Part shown: in pieces, positions 33,988 through 44,712 of the stretch
Position numbering within the stretch: position 1 is the first letter of the stretch
Layout: each line of letters begins with the position of its first letter
Source: Diphasiastrum complanatum
Taxonomy: Eukaryota; Streptophyta; Lycopodiopsida; Lycopodiales; Lycopodiaceae
DNA: 64,000 nt
Direction of reading: 5' to 3'
NCBI GenBank assembly: GCA_029204225.1
Contig: CM055101.1
Coordinates: 3,852,684 to 3,916,683, forward strand
Translations under genes and position numbers: made by a program
Notes under the pieces: model-generated
What the model saw: the letters and a program-made list of their open reading frames with translations, nothing else
Database searches by the model: none
Told to the model about the DNA's origin: nothing

Positions 33988-34568
33988 TAATGGAAAAATC
34001 AGCTTGTAGTAGATAGGAAATAGACTTTCCAAGAAAATCTACTCAAAGGTCAGCAACCTCAAAGCTGAAATTATGAGCACAATAGATTGTAATACTTCAC
34101 ATGCAATTTTCTCAACAAGTAATGAAATAGGTGGCTGATTTTTGCACAAAACAGAATGCTCACAAATAGGTAGACTTCAAATGAAGCCTAAACAAAAACC
34201 AAAAATTTGTGGCTAAAAAGAGTGCACACTATGTGCATATAGAGCTGATGGTAGCGCCCTACTCCAAGCTCACCAACAGGGAAATTTCAGCAAAAAATGT
34301 GTGTAAAACATATGTATCTTCAACTAAGAAGTAAATCTGGAATCAAGATCACATGCAATTCTTTTGAGCATGGGCGCCCTACTGCTAGCTCTCAAATAGG
34401 TGAAGGTGCCCTTCAATTTCCAGCAAAAAAGTTAAAAGAAGATGAACAGATTCTTCTCCTGCAAAAATCAGCATCTTGATGATTTTCTGCAACCAGAAAG
34501 GGAAGAAGATAGCTTCCTATTGGGCGCCCTCCTGCAAGCAATATGATCACCTAAAGGCTCTGATACCA
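33988..34568 (-). other. Leader and primer-binding site of Copia element 4
   Basis: The untranslated leader ends in a minus-strand primer-binding site TGGTATCAGAGCC (34556-34568). It contains three related blocks, each with GCGCCCT followed by a YACTGCWAGC-like sequence (about 34253, 34375 and 34524). Two of them include the palindrome GGGCGCCC. Confidence 0.6.
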
Positions 34569-35469
34569 TGTAGGAAATAGAAGCCTAAGGATCCAGGATC
34601 TTAACTACTCAATCACACAAAGCATTCTCAAAAGAAAGAGAGAGATGGCTAGAAACCCTCTTGTAGAAACTCGTGGACAGCCAAGGAGAATAGTCAGTAT
34701 TCCTTACAAAAGTGTCTCAAATAAATGGGATGCACACATATATATAGTCCAAGATGACTATCTAACTTCATGACTATTGGCGATTCAACTACTTGGCTAT
34801 TGGCTATCCAACTACTTGACTACTACTATCCAACTTTCTATAAGTTACATAGACAGAATAAGGTACCTCTAATATGTCACGTTGGGGTACTTAATGTCAC
34901 AATTAGGCCTAGTGGACCCATGACTCCCTACCAAGTTAATTTCATACTAAGTTAGCTAACTCTAAGTTGTAGGAAATAGAAGCCTAAGGATCGAGGATCT
35001 TAAGTATTCAATCACACAAAGCATTCTCAAAAGAAAGAGAGAGATGGCTAGATACCCTCTTGCAGAAACTCGTGGACAGCCAAGAAGAATAGTCAGTATT
35101 GCTTACAAAAGTGTTTTATACAAATGGGATGCACACATATATATAGTCCAAGATGACTATCTAACTTCATGACTATTGGCTATCCAACTACTTGACTATT
35201 GGCTGTCCAACTACTTGACTATTGACTATCCAACTTTCTATAAGTTACATAGAAAGAATAAAGTACCTCCAATATGTCAAGTTGAGGTACTTAATGTCAC
35301 AATTAGGCCTAGTGGTCCCATGAGTCCCTACCAAGTTAATTTCATACTAACTTAGCTAACTCTAAGTTTAGTAGGCCTAATATAATAAATGACCATGGTT
35401 ACACAACTCTTGACCTTTTGGGTCAAAGTAACCTATGGTAATGTACGCAATTCCATTTACATTCCAACA
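34569..35469 (-). repeat. 5' LTR of Copia element 4 with internal 400-bp tandem duplication
   Basis: On the minus strand the LTR runs from TGTTGGAATGTAAATGG (ends 35469) to CTATTTCCTACA (34569). Inside it, 34569-34967 and 34968-35367 are two tandem, nearly identical 399/400-bp units, each starting TGTAGGAAATAGAAGCC on the plus strand. Only the outer copy touches the primer-binding site. The units differ by scattered substitutions and a few small indels. Confidence 0.7.
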
Positions 35470-36391
35470 TCGTCCTTAAATGGAAATGCATAACATAACA
35501 TGAAGTAACTTCTCGAAAGAGAAAAATGCAACTTGTTGTCCGAACTTCATGTCGCCAAATAAACTTCGCACCGAAGTAGTCGAAATCTCATCCCCCTGTC
35601 CAACATATAAAAGGAAAAGAATGTGTAATAATGAAGCATCAAGTCGAAGGGTGAGGATTTGCATGCTCCATTCGAAGTAGGGAACCAACATAAACTCGGC
35701 AATAAGTCGAAACATGGACTTGTAATCCATCATAGGCTCCCACATCATTCGAAAAAACTTCTTACTATAAGGACATTAAAAAAGAGTACCAAATTCTTTT
35801 GGCATCACATCTTCCCGAACCGTACCATCAATGACTTGCTCACATAGAATAGGCAACGTACGAACATCATGATGAAGAGTAAGTGTAGAACCAAAAAAAT
35901 CAGCAAGAGGTACTGATTTTAAAGAGGCATGTGCCTTCCCTTCGTAGTAAGACATTTCTTTGTTGTCCTGCAAAGTCTCCAATAGCCGACAAGGAATAGT
36001 TATGGGCCGTTCAACACTTTGCTGCCCAAAGTGTTCCCAACATGGACCATGTTGTCCATAATCTTCCGCAGGCTGTTCCTGAACCATAATGGACTGCTCA
36101 TGATGTAAAATGGGCTGTAAATGACCAAAAGAAGATGACTGAACCTGTTGTCCAACATCTTCATCATAAAATGTAGCAAACTATCAAGAGATGCATCAAT
36201 GATGGCGTCATCAAAGCTGTCCCACGAAGAGGCATGGGATGACATAGAAGATTCTTCAAGTAATGAAAAATTCTCTCCAAACAAATGCTCGCTCTTAATA
36301 CTTTGAAGAAAACTACTAAGTGACACATGTTTACTCCGTCCTTGATTAGTACAAAATAGTTCCAAAGAGTGCTTGAATTTTTCAGCCTTTG
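35470..36391 (-). other. Unrecognised minus-strand open frames
   Basis: Three overlapping open frames (36365-36000, 36087-35776 and 35748-35476) follow each other in different frames and could be one decayed coding sequence of about 300 codons. I see no motif of a known family. One block reads HHDVRTLPILCEQVIDGTV. It lies between a Copia LTR and a Copia RT scrap, so it may be retroelement-derived or a captured host fragment. Confidence 0.3.
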
Positions 36392-36598
36392 CTAAAACAT
36401 CAAATTGAAAACGTTTCGCTTGAAACTTTTCACTAATGCATCCATCGCATGCATCAACTTGCGGTGACTTAAAAAAAAAGATTGCTTCAACATCTGCTCA
36501 ATGTATTGTTGTTGAGAGATGAAGATTCCAGCCCCATGTGGAAGATCAACAAGAACCCAAGTGTGGTTCTTCATGAGTGAGTTGTACTCCTCTTGCAT
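36392..36598 (-). pseudogene. Copia RT scrap with internal deletion
   Basis: The minus strand joins MQEEYNSLMKNHTWVLVDLP, from the start of Copia RT, to GIFISQQQYIEQMLKQSF, from near its end. Several hundred codons are missing between them. Confidence 0.65.
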
Positions 36599-36599
36599 C

Positions 36600-37713
36600 T
36601 ACTATCTCATCAACAAGTGTGTGCTCAACTTGGCAAACACGTTAGTCCAAAATGTTGCAGTGAACTGGGGATCCTTATCAGAGACAATGGACTTAGGAAG
36701 TCCATGCAATCTCATGATGTTTTCAATGAACAATTCTGTGACTTGCAGGGTTGTCACGTCTTCCGGGTGGCGATAAAGTGATCCATATTGGTCAACCTAT
36801 CCACTACTAACATGACTAAATCATGCTAACTCGAGGTCCTGGTTAGTCCAGTAATAAAGTCCATTAAGATATTCTTCCAACGACCCTAGGGAATTCTAGG
36901 AATTGTGGTAAACCTTGAGGGCTTACACGCTCCCCGTTGTTTAGCCTAAAACGGCATGTAGTGTTGTACATACTCAATAACATACTGCCGCATATGTGGC
37001 CAGCAAAACTGTCTGCTAACTAACTCAACTGTCTTATTAATACCCGGATGCCCTACGCAAGGATCGTCATGACACTTATGATGGACCTTTTGTCGAAGTC
37101 CATTCACATCTGGCATGCATATCTTAGCATTTCTCTTAAGCATACCATCATTAATGGATCATGCCAAATAAGTGTGCGCCCCATTAGGATACCCATTTGA
37201 GTGACCATTTGAATTACCGGTAATGATGCGTGCACTAGGCCACACTTGCTGGCAATGCTGATCGAACTATTGAGCACGCCCGATCTTTGCAACAAGATCA
37301 CTCTTTATGACAAGTTTTTTGCTCTCATAAGCAACAAGTCTCCCTTCCTAACTCAACACAACCCCAATGGGCACAAAGTTTTCTGCTCTCAAAAGCAACA
37401 AGTCTCCCTTCTTTGACTCAACACAACGTCAAAGGGCACACAACTTGCATTAATTTCAAGGGTAAAAGGCTTTTGGGGATCCACAATTTTGAGCACTAGT
37501 GCAGTAGCAAATGCGTCTTTTAGTAGCTCAGAACTCTTCTATGACTCTTCGTCCGACCTCCCCTCTAGGTCTTGTCCATGCAGCTGGTTTGTTAAAGTAG
37601 TAGCTAGCCTAGAGAAAGCTTGCAAGAATCTGCAATAAAAATTACAGAATCTCAAGAATGATTGAAGGTACCCAATTCGTATAGGCCTAGGCTAATTCAA
37701 TGCGATAGCTACT
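36600..37713 (-). pseudogene. Gypsy pol remnant (RNase H and integrase)
   Basis: The minus strand reads FLRFCNFYCRFLQAFSRLAT and KPFTLEINASC near 37690-37440, which is the RT end and RNase H. It then reads CHDDPCVGHPGINKTVEL with RQFCWPHMRQYVIEYVQ near 37080-36965, the HHCC zinc-binding part of integrase. VVDRLTNMDHFIA near 36810 belongs to the integrase core. The order and motifs are those of Ty3/gypsy. Stops are frequent and no LTR was assigned. Confidence 0.75.
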
Positions 37714-38142
37714 TGTTAGAATTATGAGCATAATTAAGAATAGGAATAAACTAATCATGTTAGTACTCACACACGCATAACGACAAGATAAAAAAACAAA
37801 GGAGAACATCTCAAATTAATCATAAGTCAAAAACATGCTATAATGGAATGAGAGAGGAGGGCATAGGTCCTCATTAAATACTATTTGCTTGCCTTTAACT
37901 TACAAGGTAAAAACTAAAGTTAAAAGCTTGACCTAAGTTTAACTCCTATACTTGGTAAATTCCCAAGTTAAGTACTTAATCAAATATATAAATCTTATAA
38001 TAGATATTATCGCCCTACTACATGAGCACCCGACTACATGCAAAATTATGCCATAGCTAATCTAAATAACATAGGCCTCTAAATATAGCTCGTAGGCATG
38101 GCCTATTAACATTAGGAATGAAATTAACATTAATTTCTAACA
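37714..38142 (-). repeat. 3' LTR of Copia element 5
   Basis: 429 bp with inverted ends TGTTAGAA / TTCTAACA. On the minus strand it is preceded by the polypurine tract TAAGGGGGAG (38143-38152). The 5' LTR is missing, so no target duplication can be checked. Confidence 0.75.
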
Positions 38143-38152
38143 CTCCCCCTTA

Positions 38153-39030
38153 ATGTTAATTTTTTTATCTATCACTCCTAGAAGTTCTCTAAACTTCTCA
38201 AATTTATTTTTACCAAGTCCCTTAGTGAGAATATTTGCAACTTGCTCTTTTGTAGACAATAGAGAAGCTCAACTTCATGACTTTGAAGTTTCTCTTTGAT
38301 GAAATGTTGTTGTACTTCAATATGTTTTGATTTGCTATGGTGAACTTTATTCATTGCCAACTTGATGCAACTCTGGTTATCACATTGAAGTATTGTAGGT
38401 GTTTTCTGATCCATATGAAGATCATGTAGAATTTTTTGTAGCCAAATTGTCTCGCATGCTGCATTTGTAGTAGCTCAGTACTCTGCCTCGGTAGATGATA
38501 ATATAATGGTAGGTTGCTTCTCTGAACTCCAAGATATAGAACCTGATCCAAGATTAAAGACATAACTTTTAGTCAATCTTCGATCGTCCGCATCTGTAGC
38601 CCAATCCGCATGAACAAATCCTTGCAACTGCAAAAAATCTTAACTTCCATAAAAGGTAAAAAATCGTAATGTACCTTTAATATACTTGAGTATTCGCTTC
38701 ATAGCTTTCCAATGAGCTTGCTTAGGCTTAGGCATAAGCTGATTAACCATACTAACAACATATGCAATATTTGGTCGTGTAGTCATTAGATAGATCTAAC
38801 TTCCATCAAAAGCTGTCTATATGACGTACACCTTGATGTTCCTCAACTTTTGTAAGCTTACATCCACAATCATATGGATTTGAAATTGATTTGTAATTTG
38901 ACACCCCAAATTTTTGAAGAAGTTCATGTGCGTACTTAGATTGAAAAATAAACAGACCATGTGCTACTCTTCATACCTCAATCCCTAGAAAGTACTGAAG
39001 TGAACTAAGATCTTTCATGTCAAACTTTGA
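38153..39030 (-). pseudogene. Copia RT end and RNase H (element 5)
   Basis: The minus strand shows the RT end (MKDLSSLQYFLGIEV near 39018, then TTRPNIAYVVSMVNQLM). RNase H shows WSSEKQPTIILSSTEAEY, TILQCDNQSCIKLAMN and HHSKSKHIEVQQHFIKEKLQ. Frameshifts break the last part (IFSLRDLVKINLRSL). The upstream end fuses near 39030 to a gag zinc-knuckle region, so protease, integrase and most of RT are deleted. Confidence 0.75.
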
Positions 39031-39774
39031 TGAGAGATCTTTCTAAATTTTCTGCCTTTTTCTTCTTGTTGAACTTGTTTTTCCAGCATTCTTATGTGTT
39101 ATGGCCTTGCTTATCGCAAATAAAGCAATTTCCTTTGTTGTTGAAATTTTCCTTTTCTTCATCTTCCTGTTGGTTCGACTTATTCCTTTTGCTCACAATT
39201 CCCTTGCTGCTTTTGCTGCCCACCTTTCTCCTTCGAATTTCGCCCCTGTGTCTTTGCTATGAACTCCTTTTCTCTAAAATCATCCCTGTTCATGAGTTAT
39301 GTCTCATTCCTCTTGTAATAAAACAACATTTAATTCATCAAAAATAGACTTGGTTTCCAAAATTTTGATAGGCTAGTGGTCAGCTATTGGGCATATTGGC
39401 CGCCAAAACTGAATCAGGGACACTTTCTCCAACCAATCCGTCATTGATTTCCCTATATTCATTTTCAAAGTGTAGCTTTTTAGTGGTTGGCATTCTTGTA
39501 CAAATTCTTGAGAATATCCAAAGCTTCCTTGGGTCCAGCAGATATGAGGAATAATTATATCTTTAATTGATAAATTGATGATATGATAAGCTTTTCTTCG
39601 CTGTTTCTTGTAGTCTCTAACTCTATCAGTTGTGAGAGGAACTTTGGCAATTGTTACAATATCCCAATATTCTTGGTCCATGAGAACATTTTGTATCTTG
39701 AATTTGCAGATGCTGAAATTTGTGCTGTCAAGTTTACTTGTCTCGGATAATACCACATCATTTAAACTTGCCAT
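39031..39774 (-). pseudogene. gag: Copia gag (element 5)
   Basis: The minus-strand start at 39774 gives MASLNDVVLSETSKLDSTNF, then KIQNVLMDQEYWDIVT, a Copia gag N-terminus. Further left the frame is broken. The zinc knuckle CFICDKQGHNTxECW, with a stop inside, lies near 39080-39125. Between 39775 and 40049 is untranslated leader without a gene; the 5' LTR was lost to the Gypsy element that starts at 40050. Confidence 0.7.
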
Positions 39775-40049
39775 TGCATGTATTATACTCAGAGTCAATG
39801 AAAATTTTGTCGGTTTCGCAAAGATTTTTGTCATTTTCAATAATCTTTGCCAGCTCCATTAAATTTGTCGCAAATTCTCTAATGTTTGCTGATCTTTGCC
39901 AGTTCCACAGAGTTTTATTGTAAAATTTTGTAGTGTTTGTTGGTTCTTCAAAAGCTTTGTTAGTTAATATTTTGACGTTTCCAAAAAATTGGATGGTTCT
40001 TCGTAGAAAATACTTGCATGTAATTTCAAATAGAACCAAAGTATCCTAT

Positions 40050-40577
40050 TGTAACGTACCCACAAGGGCACACAACATGAAACTTGATGTGACGATCTCA
40101 GTTATGGGACGAAACACTGATCTGGAGCTATAGGTCTTTTGGGTGCCATGTGCCAATGTCTTATTGGCGCGCGATGACTCGTTGTTATGGACCTGCATCA
40201 GTTTGCACAACTGCCGCGTGCCGTTGGTCGTGCGTGACTCCTATGGACGGAGATGACCCACCTGGACTATGTATATAGAGGTGGATCTCCATGAGCTTGG
40301 CATTCATTCTCTCTTGGAGAATGATGAGCTCTTCCACTGATGGTCAGGTCAGGACGAGTATCTATGCCTCAGGATGTAGGTAGGGGAGGGTCGAGGGTAA
40401 GGCATGGTGGTATGGGACACCATGGCTTACATGAGATCTGAGCTTGCTTGATGGTGGTCTGTAGCTCCAGTGCACGTGGGTGAGGTGGTAGTACCTCTAT
40501 GGTTGGGTGGTAACGTAGCGTTCGTCACCTGTTTGTGCTTTGGCAATGACCGGCATGACGATGAAGATTCTAACGGC
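40050..40577 (+). repeat. 5' LTR of a Gypsy chromovirus-type element
   Basis: It starts TGTAACGTACCC and ends before a primer-binding site TGGTATCAGGGCC (40578-40590). It matches the truncated 3' LTR at 41943 with roughly 15 percent differences by eye over about 175 bp, many of them C/T or G/A. The insertion is old. Confidence 0.7.
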
Positions 40578-41942
40578 TGGTATCAGGGCCACCAATCATT
40601 GTAAATAAGGTGCAATCGCTCTAACTTACGTTTTTGGTTGGTTAAACTTTTAGCTGATATTTTTTGAAGGCTTAGTTGAATTCGTTGAATCGAACTGGAC
40701 AACTTTGCTTTTTTGGTTCGTCTCAAAACGAGCCACCTTTGCTAGCTATGGTGGAAAGTTGTCGGTTTTTTGAATTTTCATGGTTTTAAAAACTTCAAAA
40801 GCTGATTTCGTTTTCTGGCCTTATTTTGGGACTTGGAAGTCGGAAATTTTTTTTTGCTTCTGGGTTTCTTCCTTGGGCAAAAAAATTTCGAAAAAAAAAA
40901 AAAATTGTGCCGGGCACCTGCATGCCTGCGTGCGCGTGACCCTATGGCATCCTAACAGATTTTTTTTTGAATGTCAAGGCATCTGAACTAGCCTAGCTTT
41001 TCGTTGAAAAGTTGTTCAGATTGTATGGTTTGCCGAATGATATTGTTAGTGATCGTGACTCCAAGTTCATTGGCAAGTTCTGGCAAGCAGTTTTTGAAAA
41101 ACTTGAAACAACCCTTAGTCTTAGTTGTTCGGATCACCCAGAATCTGATGGGCAGACAGAACGTGTCAACCAGACGTTGGAAGATATGCTTAGATCATAT
41201 GTTTCTCACTGACAGTCTGATTGGGAAAAGTGTCTCCCTTTGGTTGAGTTCGCGCACAATAGTGCCAAGAATTCTACCACCGGATTCAGTCCTATTATGC
41301 TGATGTATGGCTTTCAGCCGCGTTCTCCAGTTTTGGTCGGTGGACTCAAAGGTCTCAAGGTGCAAGCTGCAGTAGATTTTCTACAGGATATGCAAGAAAT
41401 GCTACTAGTGGCCAAGGAAAGCATGAAAACCGCTCAAGATAGAGCTCAGTTTTATGCTCACCGTGGTCTCTCACCTTGGGATATTGAGGTCGGAACCCGG
41501 GTGTATCCTAAAATCCCTAAGGATTCGAAGGTACTTCGGACGGGAAAATGCCATAAGCTACCTCCTCGATACAGCGGACCTTATAAGGTTGTAAAGAAAA
41601 TCAACTTGGTCGCTTATCAGCTAGATCTTCCGATTGGGGTTGGGGTTCATCCTGTCTTCCATGTAAGTCATTTAAAGGAATGACTTCGTAGGAAGGATTC
41701 CCTAATACCGGAAGGTGAACTAGTTGAGTTACAGGATCTGTCTACCTTTGTTCCTAATGTACCTAAAAAAGTTGTTGACGTTCATCGTCACCAATTGAGA
41801 AACCGTTTGGTTTCTGAATTTCTCGTACGTTGGAAAGGCAAGACAGATGACGAGAACACTTGGGAGAGAGAGAGAGGACTATTCAAGACTGAACTTCCCT
41901 AGTTTGCTCCCATTAGGAGGAGGTTCTTAAAGGGGGAGGGAA
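40578..41942 (+). pseudogene. Gypsy integrase C-terminus and chromodomain (deletion derivative)
   Basis: After the primer-binding site and about 400 bp of leader, gag, protease, RT and RNase H are missing. Near 41004 the sequence enters integrase: LFRLYGLPNDIVSDRDSKF, DHPESDGQTERVNQTLEDML, then a TGA at 41210. A long open part 41240-41683 follows ([31 protein letters not shown]). A chromodomain-like end FLVRWKGKTDDENTWERE lies near 41820. The polypurine tract AAAGGGGGAGGGA precedes the 3' LTR. The chromodomain places it with chromoviruses. Confidence 0.85.
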
Positions 41943-42118
41943 TGTTACGTACCCATAAGGGCAGGCAACAGGAAGCTTGAGGTGATGGTCTCAATTATGG
42001 GACGGAACGTTGATCTGGAGCTATAGGTCTTTTGGGTGCCACGTGTCAATGTCTTATTTGGCGCACAGTGACTCATTGTTATGGACCCGCGTTAGTGTGC
42101 ACAACTGTCGCATGTCGA
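41943..42118 (+). repeat. Truncated 3' LTR of the Gypsy element
   Basis: It starts TGTTACGTACCC and follows the 5' LTR until about 42118, where similarity stops. The remaining 350 bp of the LTR are absent. Confidence 0.7.
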
Positions 42119-43430
42119 AATGACCATTACCTTCCTACGAGCAGTCTTATAATCCTCTTCACTGCCTAACATGTCCTCCAAATCGTTGATGTTCTTGGAG
42201 TGCCTTCATCCTCGTAGCTTGTAGTGTATGTAGCTTCCTATGTTTATGCTGAGGACACTCTCAAAAGAAACGCTTACCAAGACAATAAGAGCATACCTTT
42301 AGTCTTTGCCTTCTCCTTATCCTGCGAGCAAAGATTGGAACCACCAAAGACACGACGTGACTTCCTCGCCTTGCATTTCTCTCCTTATCCTGTGAGCAAA
42401 GATTGGAACCACCAAAGATACGACATGACTTTCTCGCCTTGCATTTCTCTCCCCGGTGTACCTGTACCATAGAAACATGCATAGAAGGGGGGACGTACAA
42501 ATTGTGATTGATCACATGTAGAGCAAGGAAACTTCAAGAAGTAGGGATGCCACCCACCAAGGTTCACAACATGCTTTGGATATTGGTCAAAGATTCTTGC
42601 ATTGACTTCAGACGATCTTTCATGTTCTCCTGTGGGGTGTCAGAAACCATTTCCACCATAGCTGGTAGACCCTCGTGGGTTGGACTAACAGACAAAGAAG
42701 GGAGGAAAGTATAAGGAGAAAAAGGACTATGAACACGATCATCTTGATTTTCCATAATTATTAATTAAATAAGGATTCATAGAAGCAAAAACACCCAAAG
42801 TGACAATTTTTTTTTTTTTGGTGGAATAAAGGAACGACTTGATATGGGGAAAGAAACACGAAAAGAAACTCTCCCTCTTGTCTCAAAATTAAAACAACAG
42901 ACGACAATTTCTCTTTAAGGGGCAAAAAATGGAAAAAAAGCAAAAAATTACAAAAGGTAATGTAGACCACTCCCTGATTGTGAAATCCGATGCAGCATTG
43001 CTGGTACCATAGGTAAAAAAGTTGTCAGGAAAATCTAATTTTTTGTGGCTTCTCCAAAAAAAGAAGTTAAAAAAATAGCCTGCAAACAACAATGATTGAG
43101 CATATCTCAAGTCTACAAGCGGGCTGGAGGCATAGCTGCAGTAGGTCGTCCTCCTTTGAGGATCTTTAATGCAAAATCTCAGGCAAAACGGATGAGAAAC
43201 AAGAAAGTAATGAAATTGCAACTCCAATAGCCTAAAAGTATGCCAAAAATCTGATTTCTGGGCAAAATCTGAGATTTTTGAAAGATTTTTTTTGGAGCTG
43301 ATGCTTCCCAGGTTGTGATTTAGTACTCCAAAGAGCCTGCCAAAATCTGAGTGCAATCTAACAATTGTAGGAAAAGTTACGACAAATCAGAACATTTTCA
43401 GAGGTGGAAATGTAGCAATGGAGGCTGGGA
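42119..43430 (-). other. Unassigned region with a 68-bp tandem duplication
   Basis: A minus-strand frame at 42755-42564 (MENQDDRVHSPFSPYTFLPS) and pieces to its left have gag-like composition, but no motif settles it. 42313-42380 and 42381-42448 are two copies of a 68-bp unit starting CTCCTTATCCTG. From 42760 to 43430 nothing was recognised. Confidence 0.35.
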
Positions 43431-44109
43431 ACCAACTTCCTATCCTGATTTTGCCTCTCTTTCTCCCCCAAATGAGCAAATTTGGTGTTCAGAGAGCACC
43501 TAGCTACACTTTCTGCCCTGATATCTTATGAGGACCCCAGATGTGTCACATTGATGATCCGGGAGATGTCAGACTTGAGGAGATGTCAGACTTGAGGAGG
43601 ACGAGACTCGATATTGATGCACATTCTCTGATACAGTTGAGCATTAGTGAGTGCATATCCTGTTGGAGGCAGAGATCCAAGGTACCCATAGGCTACGATT
43701 TAGATGGAGAGGCCGAGATTCCAGATTCCTTCATACATCGGCAGTAGAGACCATGTCGACGGCCAGAGAGATAGTCAGCTATTAGGCCACAGCCCAGAGC
43801 GACATGGCAGCAGATACGACACCGACAACCTACTCAGCGGCAGAGGCCCATGGCACATCCAGTGACACCCTCACAGCATACCATTCACCATTTCTTCCAG
43901 GCTGATAGGCATCATGATATACGATTCCAGGCTGTTGGACCCTGACTGGGCCAGCCACCTTTATGCATTGTATTTGCAGTTATTGTTTTATAGATAATTG
44001 AGCTTTAAGCTCCTAGTCTATGTGCACACTTGACATGTACCTTTTCTAAGTCCTATGTACCTTAGGGTATTCAAGGACATTAATAAAATCTTTCTTTCTT
44101 TCTTTCTAG
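43431..44109 (+). repeat. LINE 3' end with (TTTC)n tail
   Basis: The tail ACTTGACATGTACC...GACATTAATAAAATC runs into TTTCTTTCTTTCTTTC (44091-44107). The part from ACTTGACATGTAC to GACATTAATAAA is shared with 16467-16526. The upstream part has one short open frame (43541-43747) holding a 17-bp tandem repeat (GAGATGTCAGACTTGAG). The fragment is inserted next to the primer-binding site of a minus-strand LTR element. Confidence 0.5.
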
Positions 44110-44114
44110 AATGG

Positions 44115-44702
44115 GGCTCTAATACCAATTGTTACACTCCTAGAGCATAAGCTCGTCAATCGCCGAAAGTTAGTGAGTGTAGAATGAATTTCCTCCTGAC
44201 CTTCATACCTACCAATTACTCTATAGACATAACATTGATGGCGACAACTGACCTCTTTGGTTTGGCAAAATATACCCACCATGTTTCAGTTACGAACAGA
44301 TCCATGAGTAATCTAGAAAGTAGCATAAAAGCGAGACTTAATCCTAGAAAGCAAGAAAGGGGAGACTAAGGAGGCTAAAGGAGAGAGATCCATATCATAA
44401 GCTGAGAAATGAAAGTGACACTGGAGCCCTACTTATACCCAACAGGAAGCCCTAAAAAGGGGGTCCAGAGGATAATAGTCAACTAGGAGGGAAAATAGTG
44501 CGCCCTCCAAGAGGGCCCCCCTCCAAGAGGGCCCCCCTCCAAGGTAATATGTCAATAAATAATAATAGGGCCCAAGGCCAACCATATAGTCTTAATGTCA
44601 GTAAACAATAAAATAGAGGGCCCAAGGCCTGCTTATGCATAAAAAGTAAAGGTAAAGTAGGTGTGACTAGACATGGCGAATGTAAAGAGCCAAGTCCATA
44701 AC
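44115..44702 (-). repeat. LTR with adjacent primer-binding site, Gypsy element (minus)
   Basis: The LTR is about 44130-44702. On its left lies a minus-strand primer-binding site TGGTATTAGAGCC (44115-44127). On its right is a polypurine tract GTCGGGGAGA (44703-44712, minus). It therefore looks like both a 3' LTR for the pol to its right and a 5' LTR for lost sequence to its left. A 16-bp C-rich unit (GGGCCCCCCTCCAAGA) is repeated near 44503-44543. Confidence 0.55.
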
Positions 44703-44712
44703 TCTCCCCGAC

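Noticed and set aside
36392-36598. Short minus-strand frame first read as a small host protein
   Set aside because: Its two halves match the start and near-end of Copia RT, so it is a deletion scrap.
42313-42448. Repeat pair considered as the start of a CRISPR array or satellite
   Set aside because: There are only two adjacent units without spacers, in a plant retroelement setting.
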